NCBI GenBank assembly: GCA_002305255.1
Contig: DBQN01000004.1
Span: 1-16,447, forward strand
Length of the DNA stretch: 16,447 nucleotides
Source of the DNA: Firmicutes bacterium UBA1393
GTDB lineage: Bacteria > Bacillota > DTU025
Direction of reading: 5' to 3'
In this document: piece after piece, positions 1 through 8,193 of the stretch
How positions within the stretch are numbered: the stretch's first letter is position 1
Layout: each line of letters opens with the position of its first letter
Translations under genes and position numbers: made by a program
Notes under the pieces: model-generated
What the model was told of the DNA's origin: nothing
Databases searched by the model: none
What the model saw: the letters and a program-made list of their open reading frames with translations, nothing else

Positions 1-119
1 CCCACCGGTGGGTCACTTTTCGGGCCGATCGACCCGTCCGTGGGCCATTCGGGCTCGAAACCGACCCATGGCTGGGTCAGGCCAGCTCAGCATGCCCACG
101 ACTGACCCATGGGCGGGTC
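1..119. repeat. Cluster of four GACCC-N6-GGGTC palindromes
   Basis: Four 16-bp units with consensus GACCC-N6-GGGTC are visible. The first is cut by the window edge (CCC at 1-3, GGGTC at 10-14). The others start at 31 (imperfect right arm GGGCC), 63 (perfect) and 104 (perfect, extended to TGACCC/GGGTCA). Start-to-start spacing is 32, 32 and 41 bp, close to 3, 3 and 4 DNA turns, which would put all units on one helix face. I infer a multi-site operator or a small palindromic repeat upstream of the miaB operon. No protein family is assigned to the motif, and the array may extend leftwards beyond the window. Confidence 0.6.
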
Positions 120-212
120 ATGCCAGCTACGACGGCCAATACTCCGACGCCCTCCGCTCCGCTCCTCACCTCGCCTGCGCCGTGCCCGCGAGTCGCACGC
201 CACACAGGGCAA

Positions 213-221
213 TGCTATAAT
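213..221 (+). promoter_or_regulatory. Extended -10 promoter of the miaB operon
   Basis: TG-C-TATAAT is a perfect consensus -10 with the TGn extension. The position 17 bp upstream (193-198, TCGCAC) is a poor -35, as is common for extended -10 promoters. The start would fall near 228, leaving a leader of about 114 nt before miaB. The same TGC-TATAAT core recurs before the tRNA-Pro gene in this window. Confidence 0.6.
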
Positions 222-226
222 GTGGT

Positions 227-246
227 TGTATGCTCGGTTGCATACA
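227..246. promoter_or_regulatory. Operator-like inverted repeat at the miaB transcription start
   Basis: A perfect 7-bp inverted repeat, TGTATGC-N6-GCATACA, begins 5 bp after the -10 box and covers the predicted +1. Its size, symmetry and position fit a repressor operator; as RNA it could instead form a 5'-end hairpin. It does not match the Firmicutes LexA box (CGAAC-N4-GTTCG type). The regulator is unknown. Confidence 0.45.
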
Positions 247-341
247 CAGAGATGGCTGTGGCCTGGCCGGACTGGTGCCCGGTCAACGGGGCGCAGCCTG
301 CGAACTATGTGGGATCCGGACCAGATGATGGAGGACCGTCG

Positions 342-1790
342 ATGCAGGGTAAGTGCAAGAGGGCCAGAGTGGTGGCGTTCGGCTGCCAGATGAGTGAACG
401 AGACTCGGAGACCATAGCGGGGCTGCTCAGCGCGTGCGGCTATGATGTGCTGCCCCATGGGGCGGCTGCCGCCGCCGCTGCTGCTACCACCGCCATCGCC
501 GCCGAGGGCGACACTGCCGACGGCGGCGGCACGGCGGCGCCGGTCGCCGACAGCGCGCCGCCTGACATGGTGTTGTTCGTGACGTGCTGCGTGCGGGGAA
601 ATGCTGAGAACAGGGCAATTGGTAACCTCGGCGACATGAAGCGGCTGAAGGAGCGCAATCCCGGCATGATCGTGGCCGTGGCCGGTTGCATGGCGCAGGA
701 AGAGGGAATGCGCCGGCTCATCGTCGACAAGATGCCCTGGGTTGATCTCGTGTTCGGCACGCACAACATACAGAACCTGCCCGCGATGCTGGCCAGGGTT
801 GAGGCTGGGGAGAGGGTCATCGAGGTGCTTGACGACTCTGACTCGATTGCGGAACACCTGCCGGCCATCAGAGCCTACCGCCACAAGGCCTTCGTCAACA
901 TAACCTTCGGCTGCGACAATTTCTGCACGTACTGCATTGTCCCTTACGTCAGGGGCAGGGAGCGGTCGCGCACCGAGGCTGATATCCTGAAGGAAGTATC
1001 CGACCTGGTAGACGCGGGATGTCGTGAAGTCACGCTGCTGGGGCAGAACGTGAACGCCTACGGCAAAGGGCTGCCGCCCCTGCCTGATGGGTCGGTTCCG
1101 GGCTTCGCTCACCTGCTACGCGCGGTTAACGGAGTCGAGGGGCTTCGCCGCATTCGCTTCACTACCTCGCACCCGCGTGACTTCACGCCCGACATGATCA
1201 GGGCGTGCGCAGAGTCGGAGCGGGTTTGCAGGCACCTTCACCTGCCGTTGCAGGCCGGCAGCGACAGGGTACTTGCCCGGATGCACCGAGGCTACACCCT
1301 GAAGCGCTACCTTGAACTGCTAGACGAGGTCAGGTCGGCGATGCCCGATGTCGCCATCACAACTGACCTGATGGTTGGATTCCCGGGCGAGACTGAAGAG
1401 GACTTCCTTGAGACACTGCGCGCCGTCGCTGAAGCAAGGTTCGATGCCGCGTTCACGTTCGTCTACTCGCCGCGCGAGGGCACAGTCGCGGCAGGCATGC
1501 CCGACCAGGTAGACGAGGCTGTGAAGGGTGATAGGATCCGCCGTCTCATCGAGGCGGTGAACGAGTCGGCGGCAGCCTCCAATGCGGCGCTCGTCGGCAG
1601 CGTTCAGGAGGTAATGGTCGAGGGGCCGTCCGAGCGCGACAGCTCGGTGATGGCAGGCAGGACCAGGACGAACAAGATGGTCCATTGGCCTACTCCGCAG
1701 CCTCCGCGTGCGGTGCCCGCACCGGGTGACATCCTGAACATCCGGATCGAGCAGGCCAGCGTGTACACCTTGCGGGGAGTGGAAGCGTAA
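342..1790 (+). CDS. miaB: tRNA-2-methylthio-N6-dimethylallyladenosine synthase MiaB
   Basis: MiaB is a radical-SAM enzyme that adds a methylthio group to i6A37 of tRNAs reading UNN codons, after MiaA prenylation. The UPF0004 domain has the cluster cysteines C15 (FGCQMSERDSE), C82 (VTCCVRGNAEN) and a third in AGCMAQEEG. The radical-SAM cluster is GCDNFCTYCIVPYVRGR, and a C-terminal TRAM domain follows. The reading frame is open back to about 120, but ATG 342 is chosen because GGAGGA lies 6 nt upstream and the protein then begins directly at the domain (482 aa, near usual length). The oddity is an Ala/Thr/Gly-rich insert at about residues 41-74, between the first strand-helix unit and the second cysteine, where relatives have a short turn. 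The stop overlaps mutS as TAATG. Confidence 0.97.
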   Translation: MQGKCKRARVVAFGCQMSERDSETIAGLLSACGYDVLPHGAAAAAAAATTAIAAEGDTADGGGTAAPVADSAPPDMVLFVTCCVRGNAENRAIGNLGDMKRLKERNPGMIVAVAGCMAQEEGMRRLIVDKMPWVDLVFGTHNIQNLPAMLARVEAGERVIEVLDDSDSIAEHLPAIRAYRHKAFVNITFGCDNFCTYCIVPYVRGRERSRTEADILKEVSDLVDAGCREVTLLGQNVNAYGKGLPPLPDGSVPGFAHLLRAVNGVEGLRRIRFTTSHPRDFTPDMIRACAESERVCRHLHLPLQAGSDRVLARMHRGYTLKRYLELLDEVRSAMPDVAITTDLMVGFPGETEEDFLETLRAVAEARFDAAFTFVYSPREGTVAAGMPDQVDEAVKGDRIRRLIEAVNESAAASNAALVGSVQEVMVEGPSERDSSVMAGRTRTNKMVHWPTPQPPRAVPAPGDILNIRIEQASVYTLRGVEA

Positions 1791-4504
1791 TGTCGAAGCT
1801 CACTCCGATGATGCGTCAGTACATGGATATCAAGGACAAGTATCCTGATGCCTTCGTGCTGTTCCGTTTAGGCGATTTCTACGAGGTGTTCGGCGACGAC
1901 GCGCGCACAGTCGCGGCGGAGTTGGGGATAGTGCTCACCGGCAGGGACGCCGGCGAGAGCGGCCGGGTGCCCATGTGCGGCGTGCCCTACCACGCCATAG
2001 ACGGCTACATAGCCACTCTGGCGACTGCAGGGCATAAGCTGGTCCTCGTGGATCAGGTGGAGGATCCGCGTCTTGCCAAGGGGCTCGTGAAGCGCGAAGT
2101 AGTCAGGGTGATTACTCCCGGAACATATACCGATCGCCTGGAGCCGGGCCGAAACAACTATGCGATGGCCCTGGTGCGTACTGCGGCAGGCTGGGGACTG
2201 GCGTTCTGCGATGTATCCACGGGCGAGCTCATGACGACGCAGGCCGACGGCGCTTCGCCTGACGCGGTGAAGGATGAGATCGGTAGGATACAGCCATCAG
2301 AGTGCGTGTTCCCGGGCTCTGCCGGTGACGTCTGCCCGATTTCGGGCATTCTTGTGGCGTATCCCAGGCCTGCCAGCGAGTTTGACCTCAACCGCGCTTC
2401 GTCGCTGCTCAAGGAGCAACTCGGCGTGGCGAGCCTTGAGGGCTTCGGCGCGTCGGGTATGGACCTCGCCGTGAGGGCAGCCGGCGGTCTCGTGGCGTAT
2501 TTGCGAGAGACGCAGATGGGGAACGTGCCGCAGGTACGGACTATCCGTCTCTACCACTTGCAGGACTTCATGCGCGTAGATGCCGCTGCCAGGCGAGCTC
2601 TGGACGTGTCTAGCAGTCAGCACAGCCTCGTCCGCCTGATGGACAAGGCCTGCACCGCCATGGGCAGCAGGCAGTTGAGGGCGTGGCTGGAACGGCCGTC
2701 TGTCGACCTTGGGGAGATATCAGCACGCCACGGGGCCGTCGAAGAACTCAAGTCAAACGTGTTTCTCCTTGCCGATTTGCGCGACTCGATGCAGCGTGTG
2801 CACGATTTGCAGCGCACTGCCTCGAAGCTTGCGTCGCGGCGGGCGGGGCCGCGTGACTTGCTGTCACTGGCCCAGTCTCTGGAGGGGTGCTCGCTCCTTC
2901 GTGACAGGCTCATGCAGGCCCAGGTCAGGAGCGCGCTCCTGGCCGACGTGGCGGCGGCGATTGATGGGAACCCGAACGTGGTCTCCAAGATAAGGGCTGC
3001 CATATCCGATGACGCGCCTGTCTCTGTAGGCGATGGCAATGTCGTGCGGGCGGGCTACAGCGCTGACGTGGACGAGCTGCGGCGGGCGCGCACTGAGGGG
3101 CAGCAATGGTTGCTCGAGCTTGAGGCGCGCGAGCGTGAACGCACCGGCATCAAGTCGCTGAAGGTAGGGTTCAACCAGGTGTTCGGCTACTACATCGAGG
3201 TGAGTCGCGCCAATGCCCACCTCGTGCCGGGAGACTATGTTCGCAAGCAGACACTTGTCAATGCTGAGCGCTACGTCTCTGACGAGCTCAAGCAGCTCGA
3301 GACCAAGCTGCTGGGGGCAGAGGAACGTCTTTCGCAGTTGGAATCGGCAATATTCGGGCAAATCGTTGACGAAGTGGCTGCACATCTGCCGTCGCTGCTT
3401 GACACCGCCGCCGAAGTGGCCGTGCTGGACGTGGTCTGCGCTTACGCGGAGGTGGCGAGGGCGAACAACTACGTCCGCCCCGAGATGGGCACAGCACGGG
3501 CGACGGTGATCAAGGGCGCGCGCCATCCTGTGCTCGAGCAGATGCTTGGGCCGGGCAGGTACGTGGCCAGCGATATCGATTGCGACCACGATGCTGGCAG
3601 GTTGCTCATAATAACCGGTCCGAACATGGCCGGTAAGTCCACTGTGCTGGCGACAGTGGGGCTTCTCACGCTGATGGCGCAGGCCGGGTCATTCGTGCCG
3701 GCAACCAGTGCTTCCATGGGGGTGTGCGACGCCATCTACTACCGCACCGGCTCCTACGATGAGCTGGGCATGGGCAAGAGCAGCTTCATGGTGGAGACGC
3801 TCGAGATGGCCAACGTGCTCAACACGGCCACCGACCGCAGTCTCATCCTCGTGGACGAGCTGGGCCGCGGCACCAGCACCTATGACGGCATGGCGCTGGC
3901 CTGGGCGGTGGCAGAGTACATCCATGACCGGATTGGGGCGAGGACGTTCTTCACCACCCATTACCACGAGTTGGCGGCGCTGGAGGAGCGGCTGCCCTTC
4001 ATACGCAACTATCACGTCGGTGCAGTGGAGCGCGGTGGCGAGTTGACCTTCTGCTATCGGCTGGAGAGGGGCAGCGTCGACAGGAGCTACGGTTTGAACG
4101 TGGCCAGGATGGCGGGAATGCCGTCAGACGTGCTGAAGCGCGCGAATCAACTCCTCCGTGAGATGCAGAAGCAGGGCGCCGGCCAGGGTAACCAGATGAC
4201 TCTGTTCGGGTGGGACAACTCGTCGGTTCCAGCATCAGCGCAGGCCTCTGACGAGGCCCACGACGACAGTGCTGCCCGTGAGATCGAAGCTGACGAGGCA
4301 GCTGAACGTTTGCGGGCGGCCGTAAGCGAGATCAACCCCGACGACCTCACTCCACGGGATGCTTTGAGGCTCATATACGAGCTGAAGGCGATGTGCACGG
4401 CGGCTGCCGGTAGCGCCGATGATAGCCTCGGTGACCGAGCCGGCGCAGGCAGCGGCAGTGCCAGTGCCAGTGACGGCGACGGCAACGGCGAAGGGGGGCG
4501 TTGA
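1790..4504 (+). CDS. mutS: DNA mismatch repair protein MutS
   Basis: MutS binds mismatches and small loops as a dimeric ATPase and recruits MutL. The 904-aa protein shows the N-terminal mismatch-reading Phe-x-Glu (F30, E32 in GDFYEVF), the connector, lever and clamp domains, Walker A GPNMAGKST (610-618), the Walker B/signature region DELGRGTSTYDGMALAW, and FFTTHYHEL. QMTLF at 802-806, after the ATPase domain, is a typical beta-clamp-binding peptide. The last 30 or so residues are a low-complexity Gly/Ser/Ala/Asp tail encoded by short repeats. The start ATG shares a base with the miaB stop (TAATG), with GGGGAG about 11 nt upstream. The stop lies 10 nt before mutL. All catalytic elements are present. 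Confidence 0.98.
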   Translation: MSKLTPMMRQYMDIKDKYPDAFVLFRLGDFYEVFGDDARTVAAELGIVLTGRDAGESGRVPMCGVPYHAIDGYIATLATAGHKLVLVDQVEDPRLAKGLVKREVVRVITPGTYTDRLEPGRNNYAMALVRTAAGWGLAFCDVSTGELMTTQADGASPDAVKDEIGRIQPSECVFPGSAGDVCPISGILVAYPRPASEFDLNRASSLLKEQLGVASLEGFGASGMDLAVRAAGGLVAYLRETQMGNVPQVRTIRLYHLQDFMRVDAAARRALDVSSSQHSLVRLMDKACTAMGSRQLRAWLERPSVDLGEISARHGAVEELKSNVFLLADLRDSMQRVHDLQRTASKLASRRAGPRDLLSLAQSLEGCSLLRDRLMQAQVRSALLADVAAAIDGNPNVVSKIRAAISDDAPVSVGDGNVVRAGYSADVDELRRARTEGQQWLLELEARERERTGIKSLKVGFNQVFGYYIEVSRANAHLVPGDYVRKQTLVNAERYVSDELKQLETKLLGAEERLSQLESAIFGQIVDEVAAHLPSLLDTAAEVAVLDVVCAYAEVARANNYVRPEMGTARATVIKGARHPVLEQMLGPGRYVASDIDCDHDAGRLLIITGPNMAGKSTVLATVGLLTLMAQAGSFVPATSASMGVCDAIYYRTGSYDELGMGKSSFMVETLEMANVLNTATDRSLILVDELGRGTSTYDGMALAWAVAEYIHDRIGARTFFTTHYHELAALEERLPFIRNYHVGAVERGGELTFCYRLERGSVDRSYGLNVARMAGMPSDVLKRANQLLREMQKQGAGQGNQMTLFGWDNSSVPASAQASDEAHDDSAAREIEADEAAERLRAAVSEINPDDLTPRDALRLIYELKAMCTAAAGSADDSLGDRAGAGSGSASASDGDGNGEGGR

Positions 4505-4518
4505 TGGATTGGCGATGA
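4504..4518 (+). other. Possible 4-residue coupling mini-ORF between mutS and mutL
   Basis: The mutS stop TGA (4502-4504) overlaps an ATG (4504-4506) that opens ATG GAT TGG CGA TGA. The mini-ORF stop (4516-4518) overlaps the mutL ATG (4515-4517) as ATGA. The only good ribosome-binding run, GGGGGG at 4493-4498, is 5 nt from the mini-ORF start but 16 nt from the mutL ATG. It may therefore relay ribosomes from mutS to mutL by reinitiation. This is inference; it could be chance. Confidence 0.3.
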
Positions 4519-6392
4519 GGATCCACAGGCTCTCGCCTGAGGTCGCGAACAGGATCGCTGCAGGTGAGGTCGTCGAACGCCCCGCGTCAGTAGTTAAGGA
4601 GCTGGTGGAGAACTCGGTGGACGCCGGCGCTGAGCGGATCGCAGTCGAGGTGGAAGATGGAGGGCTGGCGCTGATACGCGTGATAGACGACGGATGCGGT
4701 ATGAGCCCGGAAGACGCGGTCCTCGCCTTCGAACGTCACGCTACCAGCAAACTGAGCAACGCCGAGCAGCTTGACTCCATATCCACCATGGGCTTCCGAG
4801 GCGAGGCGCTGCCGTCGGTGGCGTCGGTGAGCAAGGTGAGGCTGATCACTCGTGAGCGCGGCGCCGAGCTGGGCACGGAAGTGACAGGGGAAGGCCCGGC
4901 GATGAGTCCGGCCCGTCCGCTACCCGCCGACTTCGGCACGAAGGTGGAGATCAAAGACCTCTTCTTCAACACCCCTGCCAGGCTCAAGTATTTGAAGACG
5001 CCGGCCACCGAGGCCAGGCGGATCGTCGATGTCATGTCACGCCTGGCGCTGGCCCATCCAGATGTGTCGTTCTCGCTATGGGTGGACGGGCGCAAAGTGC
5101 TGTCTACACCGGTGGGAGGCAGTCTTGCAGATGCGGTGGCAGCGGTGGTGGGCACAGATACCGCTCGAGCCATGATACCCATCGACTCCGAGTCGCATGG
5201 TATAGCCGTGACTGGTTTCATCGGCACCCCGGAGATGGCGCGAGCGGGCCGTGACGGGCAGTTTATCATCGTCAACGGGCGCCCGGTGAGCTCGAAGACA
5301 GTGTGGTCGGCTGTGGACCGCGCCTACGATCGCGCGATACCTGCAGGTCGCAGGGCGTTGGTCGTGCTGAGGATCGAGATGCCTCCGCAGGTGCTGGATG
5401 TCAATGTCCATCCTGCCAAGACCGAGGTGCGCTTCGCTTCTGACTCTCAAGTGTTCTCAGCCGTCCTGAACGCCGTGACATCGGGCCTGCGCACAATGGA
5501 AGCCGCGCCGAGGATGAGTCCGCAACCTCCTCCCGCATCCGGCGGACGCGTGTCGGCGGGCGTCCCGCACTGGGCCGAACGCCAGCAGTCTATGGACGGG
5601 ATGATCAACGAGGCGCCAGAATGGATCTACGGCGAACGCCAGGCAGCCCCAGTTCCGCCGTCGCCCCAGGCGCCGACATGGGCGCCCGCACCGCCGGCAG
5701 TAGCGCTGGGCTCGCAACGGGTCGATGGCCGGCCAGTCGCTGGCATGCGCCTCCTCGGGCAGTTGGGCAGGACCTACATTCTGCTCGAGAGCGACGATGG
5801 CCTTGTCATCGTTGACCAGCACGTCGCGCACGAGCGGGTGCTGGTGGAGGAGTATCGACGGCAGTGGGCGGCACAGGCGCCCAGCACTCAGTTGCTTCTC
5901 ACGCCCCAGATAGTGAGCCTCGCTCCCGTCGAGATGCAGGCCGCGTTGGAGAACATCGACACCCTCAGGCGTTTGGGCTTCGACGCGGAACCTTTCGGCT
6001 CGACGGCCATGGCAGTCAGGGGCATCCCGACTTCTACCGCACGTATCGGAGCTGCCCGCGCCCTTGCAGCAGCCATCGAGGGCCTTACAGGGCCTGGGGC
6101 CGGGTCGGAGTTGGCCGCGACGCTAGCCGCGGCGACTGCGGCCACGGCAGCGACGGCGGTTGCGGCTGCGTCCGAGAGCGGCCAGAGCCTGCCCCCCGAG
6201 GCCGACAGGATCGTGGTGGCACTAGCGTGTCACACTGCGGTGAAGGCAGGCGACGCCTTGCAGCCTGAGGAGATGAGAGCACTCGTCGAGTCGCTGATGT
6301 CAGCGACTGACCCGTTCAGATGCCCGCACGGACGCCCGGTAGTCACAGTAGTCGGCTTCGATCAGATCGAGAGGGGCTTCGGCCGCAGATGA
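4515..6392 (+). CDS. mutL: DNA mismatch repair endonuclease MutL
   Basis: MutL couples mismatch recognition by MutS to strand incision. The N-terminal GHKL ATPase shows KELVENSVDAGA (E32, N33, D36), DDGCGM, GFRGEALPSVASVS (from G93) and FFNTPARLKYLK. A Pro/Ala-rich linker follows. The C-terminal domain has the complete endonuclease and zinc site: DQHVAHERVLVE from D434 (usually DQHA; the A-to-V change is mild), C572 in ACHTAVKAG, and CPHGRP with C603 and H605. These correspond to the metal ligands of Bacillus MutL, so nuclease activity is expected. ATG 4515 is chosen because MRIHRLSPEVANRIAAGEVV is the family N-terminus (625 aa). TTG 4509 is an alternative with better spacing to GGGGGG. An Ala/Thr-rich insert sits near 535-555. 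The stop overlaps the next gene as ATGA. Confidence 0.97.
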   Translation: MRIHRLSPEVANRIAAGEVVERPASVVKELVENSVDAGAERIAVEVEDGGLALIRVIDDGCGMSPEDAVLAFERHATSKLSNAEQLDSISTMGFRGEALPSVASVSKVRLITRERGAELGTEVTGEGPAMSPARPLPADFGTKVEIKDLFFNTPARLKYLKTPATEARRIVDVMSRLALAHPDVSFSLWVDGRKVLSTPVGGSLADAVAAVVGTDTARAMIPIDSESHGIAVTGFIGTPEMARAGRDGQFIIVNGRPVSSKTVWSAVDRAYDRAIPAGRRALVVLRIEMPPQVLDVNVHPAKTEVRFASDSQVFSAVLNAVTSGLRTMEAAPRMSPQPPPASGGRVSAGVPHWAERQQSMDGMINEAPEWIYGERQAAPVPPSPQAPTWAPAPPAVALGSQRVDGRPVAGMRLLGQLGRTYILLESDDGLVIVDQHVAHERVLVEEYRRQWAAQAPSTQLLLTPQIVSLAPVEMQAALENIDTLRRLGFDAEPFGSTAMAVRGIPTSTARIGAARALAAAIEGLTGPGAGSELAATLAAATAATAATAVAAASESGQSLPPEADRIVVALACHTAVKAGDALQPEEMRALVESLMSATDPFRCPHGRPVVTVVGFDQIERGFGRR

Positions 6393-7204
6393 CCGATCCC
6401 CGAGTAGTAGTGACCACAGGAGTCAGGAGTGGCCTGCGAGAACGTGAGACCGCCATGGGCGTCGCCGCCGAGCTGGGCTGCGAGTTCGTGCCGCGCCTGG
6501 GCAGGTCGCTCAAGGCAGTGGCAGGCGATGCAGCTGACGCCGTGCTCGTGGCGGAGTCGCGGGGTCTCCACCTCGTGGACCTGGCAGGTGAGAGTTCATC
6601 GCCGCTGTTCTTTCATCCCGGCATGGCAGTCAACCGCATCCGCCGTCTCGAGCTGGGCGGTGATGACCACATGGCTACCGCCATGCGCCTTGGCGCCGGC
6701 ATGAGCGTGCTCGACTGCACCCTGGGCATGGCCGCCGACGCGCTTGTGGCAGCATACACCGTCGGGCCGCAGGGCCGAGTCGTTGGGCTCGAGGCCAGCG
6801 CCGTCGTGGCACTCATAGTCAGGCACGGACTTGCACAGTACGTCTTGCCTGACGCAGACATGAACGACGCGATGCGTCGAATAGCCGTGCTCAACTGCGA
6901 CTACCGCGAGTACCTGGCCGGCCTAGGGCAGGGCGAGTTCGATGTCGTTTACTTCGATCCGATGTTCGGAAGGCCCGTGGAGGCGTCCACAGGAATCGCC
7001 GGTCTCAGGAGATGGGCATGTCACGAACGCCTGGATGCTGGCGCCTTCGCGATGGCGGAGCGCGTTGCTCGGAAGAGAGTAGTCTTGAAGATGCGTAGGT
7101 TAGCCCAGCCCCCGTCTTGGAGACCGCCCGACGGAGTAGTGGGAGGCGCAACTAGCACGGTGAAGTTCCTGATATGGGAGACAGGGGAGCAGAATGCGGA
7201 CTGA
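6389..7204 (+). CDS. RsmJ-like class I SAM-dependent methyltransferase
   Basis: The 271-aa protein resembles the putative SAM methyltransferase family that includes E. coli RsmJ, which makes m2G1516 in 16S rRNA. Visible features are an N-terminal module ending in FFHPGMA (74-80), the SAM-binding VLDCTLGMAADAL (107-119), acidic GLEAS (133-137), and the target-base motif VVYFDPMFGRP (186-196). The DPMF motif also occurs in RsmJ, while most other families have DPPY or NPPY. The ATG overlaps the mutL stop by four bases (ATGA), with GAGAGGGG upstream. The position between mutL and miaA supports a role in RNA modification, but the substrate in this lineage is inferred. The longer open frame back to 6320 is rejected because it runs inside the conserved mutL end. 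Confidence 0.85.
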   Translation: MTDPRVVVTTGVRSGLRERETAMGVAAELGCEFVPRLGRSLKAVAGDAADAVLVAESRGLHLVDLAGESSSPLFFHPGMAVNRIRRLELGGDDHMATAMRLGAGMSVLDCTLGMAADALVAAYTVGPQGRVVGLEASAVVALIVRHGLAQYVLPDADMNDAMRRIAVLNCDYREYLAGLGQGEFDVVYFDPMFGRPVEASTGIAGLRRWACHERLDAGAFAMAERVARKRVVLKMRRLAQPPSWRPPDGVVGGATSTVKFLIWETGEQNAD

Positions 7205-8180
7205 CGGCCAGCCGAGGGTGATCGTGATCGTTGGGCCTACCGCCAGCGGAAAGTCGGCAGTAGGCATGGAGCTCGCGCTGAAGCTGGGCGGCGAGATCGT
7301 GTCGGCCGACTCGATGCAGGTGTACAGGGGGATGGACATCGGCACGGCCAAGGCCACCCCGGCTGAGCAGGCGGCGGTGCGGCACCACCTCATCGATGTG
7401 GTGAATCCGGACGAGATATTCTCAGTGGCGAGGTATCAGGAGCTGGCATCGGCAGCCATAGATGAGATATGGGCCAGGGGCAGGCTGCCTGTGGTGGTGG
7501 GCGGCACGGGGCTATACATCGACGCCCTGATCTACGGCTTTCTCTTCCCCGACGAGGGACGCAACCCCCAGGTCAGGGCGGCCCTCGAACGCGAAGCGGA
7601 GGAACGCGGCGTGGGGGCGCTTCACGCGAGGCTCAGCGAAGTGGATCCGGCCGCAGCAGAACGTATCCACCGCAACGACCTGCGACGAATCGTGAGGGCC
7701 CTGGAGGTTCACGAGGTCACCGGCGAGCCCATATCTCGACTGCAGCGCCGTCACCAGGGGCGGCCGCGCTACAACGCCCGTCTGTTCGGCATGGCGGTGG
7801 AAAGGCGGGCACTTGTGAGCAGGATCGAGGATAGGGTAGATCGAATGGTTGAGCAGGGCCTGCTCGAGGAGGTGCGGGAACTCTTTCGCGCCGGCTACGG
7901 GCCTGAGCTCACATCCATGCAGGCCATCGGCTACAAGGAGTTTGGAGACTACATTCGCGGCAGGGCCAGTCTCAGCGAGGCCCTTGAGGCGCTGAAGATG
8001 GGAACTCGCCGCTACGCCAAGCGTCAGATGACATGGTTCAAACGCAATCCCGACGTGGAGTGGATAGACGTGGGGGAGTATGCGGGGCCGGCTGAGGTGG
8101 CGGACTACATTATCAATGCCAGTGAAGGCTGGCTCAACGAGGCAGGTTACGCAGTTGACGTTGACAGCGAAAACAGATGA
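7194..8180 (+). CDS. miaA: tRNA dimethylallyltransferase MiaA
   Basis: MiaA transfers dimethylallyl from DMAPP to N6 of A37 in UNN-reading tRNAs, producing the substrate of MiaB, encoded at the head of this operon. The 328-aa protein shows the P-loop GPTASGKS (14-21), SADSMQVYRGMDIGTAK with the catalytic Asp and Ser/Thr region, GGTGLYIDALIYG, RNDLRRIVRALEV, TSMQAIGYKEF and the C-terminal RYAKRQMTWFKRNP. The start ATG overlaps the preceding gene by 11 nt and has AGGGGAG 4 nt upstream. Length and motif order are normal. In many Firmicutes hfq follows directly; here the next gene begins 13 nt after the stop. Confidence 0.97.
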   Translation: MRTDGQPRVIVIVGPTASGKSAVGMELALKLGGEIVSADSMQVYRGMDIGTAKATPAEQAAVRHHLIDVVNPDEIFSVARYQELASAAIDEIWARGRLPVVVGGTGLYIDALIYGFLFPDEGRNPQVRAALEREAEERGVGALHARLSEVDPAAAERIHRNDLRRIVRALEVHEVTGEPISRLQRRHQGRPRYNARLFGMAVERRALVSRIEDRVDRMVEQGLLEEVRELFRAGYGPELTSMQAIGYKEFGDYIRGRASLSEALEALKMGTRRYAKRQMTWFKRNPDVEWIDVGEYAGPAEVADYIINASEGWLNEAGYAVDVDSENR

Positions 8181-8193
8181 GCGCATCGCCCGC

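Noticed and set aside
87..1112. 341-codon minus-strand open frame over miaB
   Set aside because: Antisense shadow of a conserved gene; Arg/His-rich translation with no family motif, typical of GC-rich opposite frames.
2864..3589. 241-codon minus-strand open frame over mutS
   Set aside because: Shadow of MutS; no ribosome binding site or recognisable domain.
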